Assembly: GCF_040712315.1 (NCBI RefSeq) | Contig: NC_134017.1 | Location: forward strand, 2,758,001-2,822,000 | Direction of reading: 5' to 3' | Length of the DNA stretch: 64,000 nt | DNA from: Castanea sativa | Taxonomy: Eukaryota; Streptophyta; Magnoliopsida; Fagales; Fagaceae | In this document: one piece after another, positions 24,573 through 35,718 of the stretch | Layout: every line of letters starts with the position of its first letter | Numbering within the stretch: position 1 is the first letter of the stretch | The notes under the pieces: model-generated | What the model was told of the DNA's origin: nothing | Databases searched by the model: none | What the model saw: the letters and a program-made list of their open reading frames with translations, nothing else | Program-made: the position numbers and the translations under genes

Positions 24573-25139
24573 AAATACAATAACGAGTAAACAAAGAAAA
24601 TTTCCAGTTCTAGAAATTTTTTCTAAGATTGTCGTTAAGAGCATTTGCATTAAACAATGTAAAATAGAAAAATTTATTAATTTTTATATATTTAAGCTCC
24701 AAAATCATCCACATCATTCAAGTTAAAACTGTGCAAATTTGCAAAGTTTTGATCAACTTTGCAAATTCGCCAAGTTGCTATAGTGTGATGATTTACTGGT
24801 CTACTTGTTCACGGGTGGTGGATCACATTGGTGGTGTTGGGTTGTGTTTGGTGTGCAATTGGGTTTCGATTGCCATGATTGATGTGGATTTGGGCTTTTG
24901 GCTTGAGGTTGAAGATGAAAGAGTGTATGTGAATTGTATTTGACCATAACGTTTTCGCATTTTCAAAGTAATTTTATGTGGGAGAGTTGTGGTTGGCCGC
25001 TGGTGGCTTGATGTGACATATATGTCGGTTGGCTGTAGGTATGAGTGTTCTATGGTTATGGGTAAGTGTTTGGCCGTAGGTATGGCTAATTGCGGATGTT
25101 TTGAGGTTGTGGATAGATGTTGGTGGGTATGTGTGCAGA

Positions 25140-25144
<5 letters not shown>

Positions 25145-25173
<29 letters not shown>
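25145..25173. repeat. (TA)n microsatellite
   Basis: About 14 TA units. Confidence 0.95.
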
Positions 25174-25177
<4 letters not shown>

Positions 25178-26184
25178 TTAATGTGTTATATGATAAAATA
25201 AAACATCTAATATTGTTGCTAAAACAAAAACATCTTATATTAAATGCATCGTAAAATAAAATAATAAAATTGATAAAATGATTTATTTAAGTTACTAAAA
25301 ACTAAATTATTTACCACTCACATTATTATTTATTTATTTTTATCCCTGAATCATGCATAAACTTTTTTTTTTTTCCCTGCGATATCCTTGCGTAATTGCA
25401 TCACTCATTCACTTGGCTAAATCTGAAGCTGAACCACTCCATAAGAGAAAAAGAAGAAGAAAAAAAAAAAGCAACTCCACTTCCTGATTCTCTGCCTTAT
25501 CAAACACGCATCTGGTTCCTCCGCATAATCTATGTCCAATGTCCACTGAATCTACCTAATCCCGTAAGTCAGTCTCTTGTCTCTCCTCTTTTTCTTCTTA
25601 GTTTTTTAATTCATTAAGAATGAAGATATTATTTCAGAATAAGGAATATGTACAAATGAGCAGTGTTGAACTATCAGCTATCAAGAAAAACAAAAAATCA
25701 CCATCCATTCACTGGTGTTGGTCTTAACCAGAGATTGAAATCTCATATTCCATACGCTACAAATGACTCTATTTTTAAAAGATCCCCTTGACTCCACCTT
25801 GTTCTTTAGTTTGTACATTCCTTGCTTAGAAGTTAGAATCGGTTTGCATTTTATGAAGTGTGTGCAAATTGATAAGAATGTGGTGTAGAAGTACCTATGT
25901 AAAACCCTCCAATAAATGAGTGCTACATCAAATTTTTTCACTAACATAGTATAGATCAAGTAGTGATATAGATGTAGCGATTATCCTTGTTTTTGGTTGT
26001 ACCATAATCAAGACAAACATTTTTTTTTTTTTTTTAAAAAGAAGAAAATAAAGATGAGGACATGCTTCTTCTTGCGAGCCAAATTCCAAATCCGCCAACG
26101 GTGATGACCTCCTCCACGAGTAGTAAGTAGGACTGAAATGGCCTCTCTTTGGTTTTGTTTTTATGATGTCGTTTTTATTTTTCA

Positions 26185-26187
<3 letters not shown>

Positions 26188-26229
<42 letters not shown>
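26188..26229. repeat. (AT)n microsatellite
   Basis: About 21 AT units, 490 bp upstream of the NLR start codon. Confidence 0.95.
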
Positions 26230-26232
<3 letters not shown>

Positions 26233-26721
26233 TGATAACATATTTTTCAGAATACATTGTTTCAAAATTGATGACTCTCTATTCTTGTATTTAAAAAATT
26301 CTGATGTGACTTCATTTGATTGGTGGGTGTAAACACACGGATTTACACTCAATCCTTATAGGATTTATTTTCTATTATGAACCAAGGCATTTGGATGTAA
26401 CCATATATGATAATCAGATTTTCGATACTACAGCACTTCCTCTTAAATCAGTTTCTCCCCATGCCATTAAATCATCCCAAGCTGAAATTAGGATGCTTGA
26501 TCATACACCATTACCCCATTACTTCACACCAAATCCTTTTTTCTTTTCTTTTTTTTCTTTTTTTTTAAATAGCTTTGAAATTGCTTCCTTTTTATTAATT
26601 TTAAAGACGGATTTGTTGTGTTCTTTTGCAGATGAAGACGCACTGCATTTTCACCACATCCTTTAAGGACTCTAATTTCTGGACCTTTGCTTGAGAGGAG
26701 AAGTAAAAATTAAGAAGAGTA

Positions 26722-29424
26722 ATGGATAAATCCGAAGATTTCATAATTGTCTGCGTGACAGCTCGGCTTCTGTTACATAAATTACAGAATCTGCGCTACT
26801 ATGAACCACTAGTTGTAGTCAGAATGGCTATGGGTCGACTAAAAATGATAAGCACAAGGCTAAGATACACACAGAAAATGGACTTTGTTCATGAGTTCTC
26901 TAGAGGGTTTCTGAGAGAGCTACATGATTTAGAAGACTTCATCGACAACCTAATTGGGGAAATAGAGCTGCAGCGAAGGAATGATTCTCCTAAGATCATG
27001 TCTCATCTCATTTGCTTGATACCTCAGCTGGATCGAATTGGTCCAATATGCGATAAGTTGGACGAGATTACTACTTCTGCCGAACGCTTCATACAACTAG
27101 AAAATCTGAGATCAACAACAGGTACCACCAGTTCTCTTCGGCCAAGAAATTTACATTATCCGGTGCCAGATGATACAGACTTTGTTGGTCTCATCGATAA
27201 AGTAGATGAAGTAGTAAAGCTACTATGCGACGGAGAGATGCCTAATACCATCGCGGTAACTGGCGCGCCAGGCTCTGGCAAGACATTTCTGACAAAAACA
27301 GTTTATAACGCGACAAAGGTTAAGCGTCATTTCGACGGCCGTGCTTGGGTCAATTTCTCTGAAGATTTTGAATCTAGAAAATTTTTAATAGACATCTTGA
27401 CACAGCTTACACGGGACTGGGAGTTCTTGGATGAAAATTTATCTGCTGATGAGCTGAAATCGAAGCTACAAAAGTTCTCTAGTGAGAAGCGTTGTCTGAT
27501 AGTTGTAGATGATGTCGAGACGCTCTTTAAAATTTTCAACAGACTTTTCGATCTGTGTGGACTCTCAAGTGAAAAGATTTTTTTAGTACTCATTGTTTCC
27601 GAGCAAGATGAAGAACTTGCCTCCCTTGATGAAGTCAAACCTTATTTCTCCCACATAGTCAGATTACGAAGCTTGACGGATGAGGAGAGCTGGACTTTGT
27701 TCTGTAAGAAGGCACCAATAGCAGTAGATACAACTAGATTCAATAAGAATATCCTGACAAATTGTGGTGGTTCACCTCGGAAAATTCTCATAATGGGAGG
27801 ACTATTATCAACTGTGAGACAGCCCAGTGTCATTGGGCTTAAAATTCAAGAAGATATCTTGAATTTTTGTTATCAGGTCCTTTCTTGTCAAATGAAAGTT
27901 TGTTTTCTTTATTTTAGGCTCTTCCCCAGAGCGTTTGAGATCCCAGTAAGAAGGTTATTTCATCTTTGGGTTGCAGAGGGATTGTTTATTACCTTGCCTG
28001 ATGAGGAGAATATGGCCCCTGAAGATCTTGCTGAGAAATGCTTGAAACTACTAATTAGAAGAAACCTAATTGAAGTGACAAAAGTGAGATTAGATGGAAG
28101 CCCCAAAACATGTCGTATGCCAACTACTATATGGAATTTGTTCTCTACAGCAGCAGAGGTTTTAGGACATTCTCATGACCGCAACAATGACGCCAACAAA
28201 ATATATCGGTATGGTCAGTATGATCATCATGATCCGTCTGATATCCGGCGACTAACAAACTATGCAGCCAACGGGATTGATCCTCAATTCTATGATCACA
28301 TACAATATCTACGTTCTTATGTATCTTTTAACACAGAATCATCTGATAAGTTTCTTGACGCTCTTGTCACCCCGAGAGGCTTCGGATTGCTTGTAGTGCT
28401 TGACCTTGAAAACGTGTACAAACCTGCTATGCTGTCTGAGACACTAGGAAAATTATTGCACCTGAAGCACCTAGGCTTGAGACGGACTTTTTTAGACTCA
28501 CTTCCAAGGTCAGTGGGTAATCTGCCATACTTACAGACTTTAGATGTGAAGCACACTAACATGACCACTTTGCCAAGTTCTATTTGGAAGGCAAAGAATC
28601 TTCAACATCTCTACCTGAACGAGAATAATTTTGATATGTCCTTTAAAAAGACATATATTGGGTCTGACTCTGAAATCATTCTTCAGACCTTGTCAGGGCT
28701 GTTCATAGGCAATAAGAATGTTGTGAAGAGTTACTTGTACTCGTTACGTCAACTGAGGAAATTGAAATTGACATTTTATTCAAAGTTGGTAGAGGGAATA
28801 TCTTTCTGGATTTCAGAATTGAAGGCTCTTCGGTCCCTAAAGTTGAGATCAATTGACGAATTTGATCGACCTGCAACTCTTGAATTGGGTTCCTTGGAAA
28901 CGCACCACGAGCTATTGGAGTTGTATTTGGTGGGACCTTTGACAACATCTATTGAGAGTCTATGTTCCCCAAACCTCAAAGTTCTCACTTTGTCAGCATC
29001 AAAGCTGGGGGAGGATCCAATGCCAATCCTAGGTAAGTTACGTCACCTAAACTGTCTCAGGCTTTTTCGTAATTCCTACTTAGGAAAAGATATGACATGT
29101 CGTGCTGGGGAATTTCCTCAACTTCGTGTCTTGAAACTGTGGATGTTGGAGAATTTGGAGGAGTGGACTGTGATGGAAGGAACCATGCCTCTCCTTAGAG
29201 AATTAGAGATCAGACTCTGCCGTAAATTGAAACTACCAGAGAACTTACCGTTGACCTTGAAAGACGTAGTTTTAATTAATATGCCAGATGGATTTGTTGA
29301 ATGTGCTGAAAGAGTCCTGGTTAATTCATTTGTCAAAAAGATCACGTTGCCATTTGCTGCTTTACCGGTGAGACTTATCGCTCTTCTTCTTCTTTTGTCT
29401 TTTGACATTTCACAGTTGACATAA
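26722..29424 (+). CDS. CC-NB-ARC-LRR disease-resistance-like protein (RPP13/RPM1-like)
   Basis: An intact 900-codon ORF for an intracellular immune receptor. Residues 1-130 are a coiled-coil region with an EDVID-like motif (ELHDLEDFID, 66-75). NB-ARC follows: P-loop GAPGSGKT (181-188), RNBS-A around HFDGRAWVNF (203-212), kinase-2 LIVVDDV (259-265), RNBS-C VRLRSLTDEESWTLF (313-327) and RNBS-D CFLYFRLFPRAF then HLWVAEG (394-420). The leucine-rich region runs from about 545 to 880. Several motifs are off-consensus: the GLPL site reads GSPRK (350-354), MHD reads MPT (466-468), and the usual TTR of RNBS-B is absent (IVSEQ). The last 18 residues may be intron read-through, because CCG|GTGAGA near 29366-29371 is a plausible splice donor. 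The start follows AAGAGTA and is the first ATG of the frame. Ligand unknown. Confidence 0.93.
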   Translation: MDKSEDFIIVCVTARLLLHKLQNLRYYEPLVVVRMAMGRLKMISTRLRYTQKMDFVHEFSRGFLRELHDLEDFIDNLIGEIELQRRNDSPKIMSHLICLIPQLDRIGPICDKLDEITTSAERFIQLENLRSTTGTTSSLRPRNLHYPVPDDTDFVGLIDKVDEVVKLLCDGEMPNTIAVTGAPGSGKTFLTKTVYNATKVKRHFDGRAWVNFSEDFESRKFLIDILTQLTRDWEFLDENLSADELKSKLQKFSSEKRCLIVVDDVETLFKIFNRLFDLCGLSSEKIFLVLIVSEQDEELASLDEVKPYFSHIVRLRSLTDEESWTLFCKKAPIAVDTTRFNKNILTNCGGSPRKILIMGGLLSTVRQPSVIGLKIQEDILNFCYQVLSCQMKVCFLYFRLFPRAFEIPVRRLFHLWVAEGLFITLPDEENMAPEDLAEKCLKLLIRRNLIEVTKVRLDGSPKTCRMPTTIWNLFSTAAEVLGHSHDRNNDANKIYRYGQYDHHDPSDIRRLTNYAANGIDPQFYDHIQYLRSYVSFNTESSDKFLDALVTPRGFGLLVVLDLENVYKPAMLSETLGKLLHLKHLGLRRTFLDSLPRSVGNLPYLQTLDVKHTNMTTLPSSIWKAKNLQHLYLNENNFDMSFKKTYIGSDSEIILQTLSGLFIGNKNVVKSYLYSLRQLRKLKLTFYSKLVEGISFWISELKALRSLKLRSIDEFDRPATLELGSLETHHELLELYLVGPLTTSIESLCSPNLKVLTLSASKLGEDPMPILGKLRHLNCLRLFRNSYLGKDMTCRAGEFPQLRVLKLWMLENLEEWTVMEGTMPLLRELEIRLCRKLKLPENLPLTLKDVVLINMPDGFVECAERVLVNSFVKKITLPFAALPVRLIALLLLLSFDISQLT

Positions 29425-30485
29425 TTTTGGTAGTATAATTGCACATTCCATCCATACGGTTTTAAGTATTTTACATGCTTTTGAGTGTAGGAGTAATATG
29501 CGCATGCAGAGGCAAAAGTCTCAGACGAACTCTTATAGCGCGGACTGCTGCTTGTGTTTTAGCTGCGGCTCCAATGCCAGACAAAGATTGAGCCAAAAGT
29601 TCCCTGTTTATCTCTAGTAATTTCAAACATCAACTGTCATTTACCCGTCAAAAGGATATGTCGTTTGTTATAAAATAGAGCGCATCTGTGCTTCTTGCAA
29701 AAAAAAAGTTGCATTTATGATAAACCTTTTTGTCTTCAACATGTTTCTGTTTCCCTTTCTTCTGTAGTTGTTTTTGCTATTCTGTCTCTGGTACGGCTAA
29801 GAGAGAAGTGTTTTTTTATTTTATTTTTTTGATTATCAGAATTTTTTATTTTATGTTGACAAGTTGAGGGAATTTAAGTTCAGTTTTTTTTTTTTTTTTT
29901 TTTTTTTGTTGTTGTTGTTGTTGTTGTTAATGAAAGAAATGACCATTATCATTAAGTCATAAGACAATTGGAGCATAGAGACTCTTCGAACTTGCGGACA
30001 ATGTTTCTCTTTAAACAAACTCTTCTTATATCTTTTTATTGTATATGAATTTTGAAAATATAATTGTTGGATTACATGCTTTTTTATGTTTTTTACTCAC
30101 ATGTGAAATTTTATTCAAATTGGATGTTATTTACTGTTCAATCAATAAACTTATTTTTTTTATGCATAATTTTATATCGCAAAAACTTGAAATATAAGTA
30201 TTTAATTAATGATGTAGCTATTAATTTTTTATTTTTCTTGAAATTTTGCAAATATAGAGGATATAATAAGAACATACAATCCAACAATTAGATTTTCAAA
30301 ATTCAAATCTAATAAAAAGATATCGGCAGAATTTAAAGAATTTTTCTCCAAGCTAGTTTGTAGATAAATTTTTTCCAATGCAAAGAGACTTGCAAAACGG
30401 AAATCAAAATATACAAAAACGAATGACAAAGTAATGCATAGGCCTAAGTATAACTAATGTTTTAAATTTTGTTAGTTTTGTTAAA
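29425..30485. other. NLR 3' flank and intergenic DNA
   Basis: TGTTTTAG at about 29556-29563 could be an acceptor for a short last NLR exon if the donor near 29369 is used. A long T run and (GTT)n occur near 29885-29930. No other gene is recognised. Confidence 0.4.
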
Positions 30486-30933
30486 TTGGTCCACTTTTCA
30501 ACACTTGCTCTTAGAAACACTCACCCTACTCAAAGAAAGTGACTCATATTCACCAAGTACACAAAGGAATTGAGCATTGAGAGGAAAGAGTAAGATAAAT
30601 CTTTAATACTTGTATTTCTTCTGTTTTACTCTTTCTTTGAAATTGACGGACACATCCGTATACACTACAATCCAACCTCAAACTCCCAAGACATTTATTT
30701 TCTATATATATATATATATTGGTCCACCTTTCAACACTTGCTCTTAGAAACACTCACACTACTCAAAGAAAGTGACTCATATTCACCAAGTACACAAAGG
30801 AATTGAGCACGGAGAGGAAAGAGTAAGATAAATCTTTAATACTTGTATTTCTTTTGTTTTACTCTTTCTTTGAAATTGACGGACACGTCCATATATACTA
30901 GCCATCCAACCTCAAACTCCCAAGACATTTATT

Positions 30934-30951
<18 letters not shown>
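30486..30951. repeat. 233-bp tandem duplication
   Basis: Bases 30486-30718 recur at 30719-30951 with a few substitutions (TTGGTCCAC ... AAGACATTTATTTTCT), each copy ending in a TA run. The unit has no coding content. Confidence 0.93.

Positions 30952-31005
<54 letters not shown>
30938..31005. repeat. (TA)n microsatellite
   Basis: About 33 TA units ending in TATGTATA. The same run ends the second tandem copy, where TA is far longer than in the first copy. Confidence 0.97.
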
Positions 31006-31009
<4 letters not shown>

Positions 31010-31014
31010 AGAAA

Positions 31015-31052
31015 ATATTTATCTTACTCTTTCCTCTCCATGCTCAATTCCT
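31015..31052 (-). repeat. Inverted partial third copy of the tandem unit
   Basis: About 35 bp here is the reverse complement of GGAATTGAGCACGGAGAGG and the following bases (30799-30834) with one or two changes, so a long TA-looped hairpin is possible. Confidence 0.85.
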
Positions 31053-31778
31053 TTTTTTATATATGTTGAAGTGTAACATTTATTATTATTAAGTTCTTAT
31101 TATGCCATCACATCCATCATGTTATTGATCACAATCATTCTTTTTCTTATTTATTTTTTATTCCTAATTTTTTTACAATATTAAATATATAAATAAATTG
31201 ACTTTACACATTTATCTTGGACGGTTTTAACTTTACATATCTATCTACTTTAATTTAGATGTTTATAACTAAACAATGAAATCAATGAAGAATCAAAAAC
31301 TAAAAACAATGTTTATACATATCTATACTATATATAATAATAGAAGTTTTGCAATAAATTTTACAAAGCTCCTTTTGAGCCACATCATTAGCATTGTTTC
31401 TTTTTTCATTTCTTTTTTCTTTTTCTTTTTTCAATTTTTACTTTGTTCACTCTTTCATCTTCTTTAATCATTGTTTTCTTATGTCAATCTTTCATCTCCT
31501 CCAATCATTGTTTTCTTAAATTTTTCAATTGATTCTCTTTATAGATATTTAAATTTTCTCCTTTATATCTTCTTAAATTCTACTGTTTCACTTTGTTCAA
31601 CCTTTCATCTACTTGCATCATTCCTCTTTTATCTTAATTTTTCACCTCTCTCCCTATTCCTTCCAAGTTGTCCACGCCAAAAAAAAATCAATAGTCTCTC
31701 TCTCTCTCCAATTTTGTTTATCTTTTGGTGGATTTTTTTGTTGTTTCAACTACTTTTTTTAACTAATGGTTCTTTTTA
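31053..31778. other. AT- and CT-rich intergenic DNA
   Basis: Short pyrimidine-rich frames only. No domain or repeat boundary is recognised. Confidence 0.5.
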
Positions 31779-32699
31779 GAGCAACCGCATTAGTATGTGT
31801 AAAATTCCTCTTCTATTTTAGCATAAAAACTTACTTTTTTCTATTTTACACGGTCACTTTTACAAAACACCCACATTAGACTATCTATTATACACCCCTT
31901 TTTATTTAAATATTCATTTATTATTATTATTTTTACCTTTATTTTTTCTCACACATTATCTCTCATTCTCATCTCTCACACGTTCTATCATCTCTCAACT
32001 CTCTTCTCTTTAGAGTTCAGACCACCACAAAACTTCCCTAGATGAACCTCCATAGCCAAAACTCAAATAGCCACCACAAAGGCGAACCTCCATGGCTAGG
32101 CCTCCATTTCCTTCATCTATTGCTGTCGTTGTTTGCTGTTGTTGCTGCTGCTTATTCGATGTTGTCATTGCTTGTTTCTTTCTTTTTTCTTTTTCTTTTT
32201 TGCTACTGCTATAGCCGCTGCTTCTTCTTCTTCGTCTTGACCACTTCTTCTTCTTTGATGATTCACATACATTTGTATATGGGTTTGATGATATGGTTTT
32301 GTAATTGGATTTGATGAGTTTGAGATTTAGATTTAAGAAAACCATATGGGTCTGATGAGTTAAGATCTAGATCTAGTATTTGTTTGATGATTTTGATGAT
32401 TTGTCTAGAATTGATGATTTGTATAGCAGAGATAGAGATGGAAGAGAGTCAAGTGGAGAAGGGAGAGAAAGTTGACGAAGAAGAAAGAAAATATGACTTG
32501 AGAAGTGAGAGAAAAAATTATTAAAATAAAATAAAATACAAGGCTACAGTGACCGTGCATATATGCACGGTTACTGTAGCAAATGTGCAAATATGCACAC
32601 TTTTAGAAGCACTGATGTGGAGCATTTTTGAGGTAAAATGTGTAAAATTTGTGTCTTTTTGTATTATGCAAAGGTTTACATCCGTTGATGCGGATGCTC
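31779..32699. mobile_element. Harbinger-type non-autonomous element, 921 bp
   Basis: The left end GAGCAACCGCATTAGTATG matches the inverted right end GAGCATCCGCATCAACGGATG. TTA flanks both sides (31776-31778 and 32700-32702), the 3-bp target expected of PIF/Harbinger. No transposase is present. The interior holds CT- and trinucleotide-rich sequence and a 38-bp near-perfect palindrome at 32543-32580 with one mismatch. Confidence 0.85.
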
Positions 32700-32702
32700 T
32701 TA

Positions 32703-32984
32703 TTATTGTTGATTTAATGGTCACATCACATTTGTTTCTCTTTTTTGACAAATTTGTATCGACTTTTATGCATATTTAAGTATTTTGGCATTCCAATTCT
32801 CAATCACAAGTTATTTTTCATTATCACAATGGTTTAATTTGATTTGGATTAATAATTAGTTATTTTGCAAGTTATAATTCAATTTTTTTTAGTGATCCAT
32901 TTAAATGTTAAACTATGAGAATTAAATAAGTTTTTTTTTAAATCCTTTTTGGAGGACAAATTTGGAGTTTTGTTCTCAAATACT
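32703..32984. other. AT-rich spacer
   Basis: No recognisable feature. Confidence 0.5.
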
Positions 32985-33075
32985 TCTAATCTTTGGTTTT
33001 AAATTTCACCGCACCAAGATACGCTCTCTTGTTCTTAAATTCTGAAATTTACATAGTACATATTATCAATTGCAA
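32985..33075 (+). repeat. LTR 3'-end relic related to the LTR at the window's right edge
   Basis: TCTTTGGTTTTAAATTTCACC through TTACATAGTACATATTATC is collinear with the last 75-80 bases of the window (63925-64000), including CTCTCTTGTTCTT. Here only the tail of the LTR remains, followed by a degenerate AATTG instead of a primer-binding site. Confidence 0.75.
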
Positions 33076-34180
33076 ATGAAGTAGATCCGTTATTTTTCTA
33101 CTACGTATGTTTTGTATGCGATACAAACATGTATTTTTCCAACAACTTTAACATAGTGATTAGTGAGTTTGATGTTGGTATGCAGAGAGAGGAAGAAACT
33201 AAGAATAGAGTCACAGATGGGTAGAGCTGATTGCAGATGTGCGACATTGTAATTTTTTTAGGGTAAAAAGAAAAGTTTCATTACTTTGAAGATTGCTTCA
33301 CATGGTCCCCTTCTTCGGTTCAGTCCAAAGGAAGTCATAGAAGTTTTGTAAGGAGGAAAAATTAGAGAAGAGAGAGGATGGGGAGAATTTTTTTTTTTTT
33401 TTTTGTGATTTTGCGTTTATTTTAGAGTTGGGTTAAAAAAAAAATATTGGGGCTTGCACTGCTTTTATAGTTTTCATGATTAACCTTACAAATTTGTTGA
33501 TAAATTACCAATATTTGAGTTTGAGTTTAAGTTGGACTTGTTAAAGATATAGAGTTTTACTCCTAGTTAATTTTGTTTTAAAACTAATAATTTTGTTTCG
33601 GTGAGAAAAATAGTGTTTTTTATTTTATTTTTTATTTTTTAAATATTGTGCTGTGCTGACGTGGAAAATTGTGGTGCCAACAGGCTTTGGGTTTCAGAAG
33701 GTTCGGTTATATATATTAGTCGCTAATCTGTGCTATGCACAAGAACCTACCTATTTATGAGGTAGACTAAAATAATTTTATAAAAAATTTAAAAAACTAT
33801 ACCATTGCATGATTTGCTCATGTATGACTTCAATTTGTATTACAATTTGATTAAAAAAAGTCATTGTTTGAACGTACAATGACTTAGAAAAAATTTGTCA
33901 AACATTTTCAAATATTGCAAAAAAATAACTCAAAAATTTCGATATTAAAACTTTTGAAAGATCAAAAAGTATTAAAGAATCAAATGGTTCACTGCTTAAA
34001 AATTATTGAAACAAAACAAAATATATATGACTAAATAATAGAGAAATATAAGAGAAAGATGGGTTACATTCTAAAAAATAATTTCAATTATTGCAAACTT
34101 TTTTATCTTGTAAAAAACAGTTAAAGAGAGTTTGGTGGTTTATGTACAAAAATTACTTTTAAAAAAATACATGAAAAACC

Positions 34181-34181
<1 letters not shown>

Positions 34182-34217
<36 letters not shown>
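34182..34217. repeat. (TA)n microsatellite
   Basis: About 18 TA units between the first and second upstream copies. Confidence 0.95.
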
Positions 34218-34224
<7 letters not shown>

Positions 34225-34976
34225 ATAGAGGAGAAAAAAATAACATAAGAAGAGCTCATACATCTACTTAGTTTTTTTAAAAAAAATATTGAGGTTTGCT
34301 TTACTTTTACAGTGTTTATGATTAACCTCGCAAATTTAGAGATAAATTATCAATGTTTGAGTTTGAATTTAAGTTGGATTTGTTAGAGATAGAGTTTCAC
34401 TCCTTATTAAGTTTGAATTAAACAAAAATAATATTGTTTAAAAAATGATAATAATGAGTTTGAATTAAAGTTTGGACTAAATAAAAATAATTTTATTTAA
34501 ATATTATGTTGATGTAGAAAATTGTGAAAGTTTGGAAGATTTTTTAATTTTATATATATATATAAAATGAGTAGAATCACTTTGTATCGGCCCACACATA
34601 AAGCAAAAGAACTGCAATGCGCCCAGATCAACGTGATTCGTACATAGTACATATAACCTTCTCCCAAAAAAAAGAAAGAAAACAAAACCAAAAACAAAAA
34701 CAAAAGAAAGAAGAGTGATGCCACTCCTACTCTCATACAGATACATCAGTTTCCTTTTTTCTCTCTCTCTCTCTCTCAAGTCTGCTTCACATTTGTAGTA
34801 GGGTCCGGTTAATGTATGCCTTTAAGGCACATATTAAACCATCTATTTATAGTAAAAAAATTTCAAAAATTGAAAAAAAATTTCAATACTTTTTCAATTT
34901 TTAAGAAAATTTTTTTAAATGAATAATTAATAGGATACACATTAACAATATCCTTTATTAAAACATCAAATTTTAA

Positions 34977-34988
34977 CCACACGTGTGG
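34977..34988. promoter_or_regulatory. Palindromic G-box candidate
   Basis: CCACACGTGTGG is a perfect 12-bp palindrome with a CACGTG core, the site bound by plant bZIP and bHLH factors. It lies about 740 bp upstream of the DUF4220 start codon, between two repeat copies. Function is inferred from the motif only. Confidence 0.4.
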
Positions 34989-35718
34989 CACATTCTTTTG
35001 GGCTTTTGCATTGATTTTAGAGTTGGGTAAAAAAAATATTAAAGTTTGTATTATTTTTATAGTGTTCATGATTGTCCTTATAAATTTGTTAATAAATTAT
35101 CAATATTTGAGTTTGAGTTTAAGTTAGACTTGTTAAAAATATAAAATTTTACTTTGGTTAATTTTTTTTTAAAATTAATAATTTTATTTTGGAGAGAAAA
35201 TAGTATTTTTTATTTTATTTTTTAAATATTATATTAGGTTGATGTGAAAAATTATAATATCAGCAGATATTTATATATAAAATATGAATAGAATCAGTTT
35301 GTATCGGCCCACACATAAAGCAAAAGAACTGCAGTGCGCCCAGATCAACGTGATTCGTAAATAGTATATACTACCTTCTCCCAAAAAACAAAAACAAAAA
35401 CAAAAACAAAAGAAAGAAGAGTGATACCACTCCTACTCTCATACAGATACATCAGTTTCCTTTTTTCTCTCTCTCAGACTCTCTCTCTCTAAAGTCTGCT
35501 TCGCATTTGAACATACTTGAGGAGGGATTGACAACAATATGATCAATCTTGGGATGGTTTAACAGAGCGAAAGCAGGAAAACGACTTCTACTGGACTGGT
35601 CTCTCTGTGATTAATAGATCAATTCATTGTTCCCAACACAGTTACAATTTAGGTTAAACGAACCCCACGCTGAAGCAAAGGACGCGCGTTACGGTGAAGA
35701 TAGCGGAAATATCCACTA

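Larger units (their letters stand above)
24573..26721. other. Intergenic region upstream of the NLR gene
   Basis: It contains (TA)n at 25145-25173 and 26188-26229. A GAGCATTTGCATTAAACAATG motif at 24641 resembles a MITE end, but no partner was found. Polypyrimidine tracts at 26535-26570 followed by TTTTGCAG at 26624-26631 could mark a 5' UTR intron acceptor of the NLR gene. No other gene is recognised. Confidence 0.45.
33412..35510 (+). repeat. Upstream block repeated three times, ending at the DUF4220 gene's 5' region
   Basis: Copies: 33412-33700 (partial), 34270-34795 and 35001-35510, the last two about 0.72-0.75 kb apart. Shared landmarks are TTTGAGTTTGAGTTTAAGTT, TGTATCGGCCCACACATAAA, GCCCAGATCAACGTGATTCG and CTCTCATACAGATACATCAG before a CT-rich tract and AAGTCTGCTTC. 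The last copy lies just upstream of the spliced 5' exon of the DUF4220 gene, so promoter sequence was probably duplicated with it. TATA-like stretches are at about 34549-34567 and 35269-35283. Confidence 0.85.

Noticed and set aside
30843..31076. ORFs crossing TA-repeat tracts (also 26138-26332 and 25928-26257)
   Set aside because: Poly-(Ile-Tyr) translation of a microsatellite; no coding evidence.
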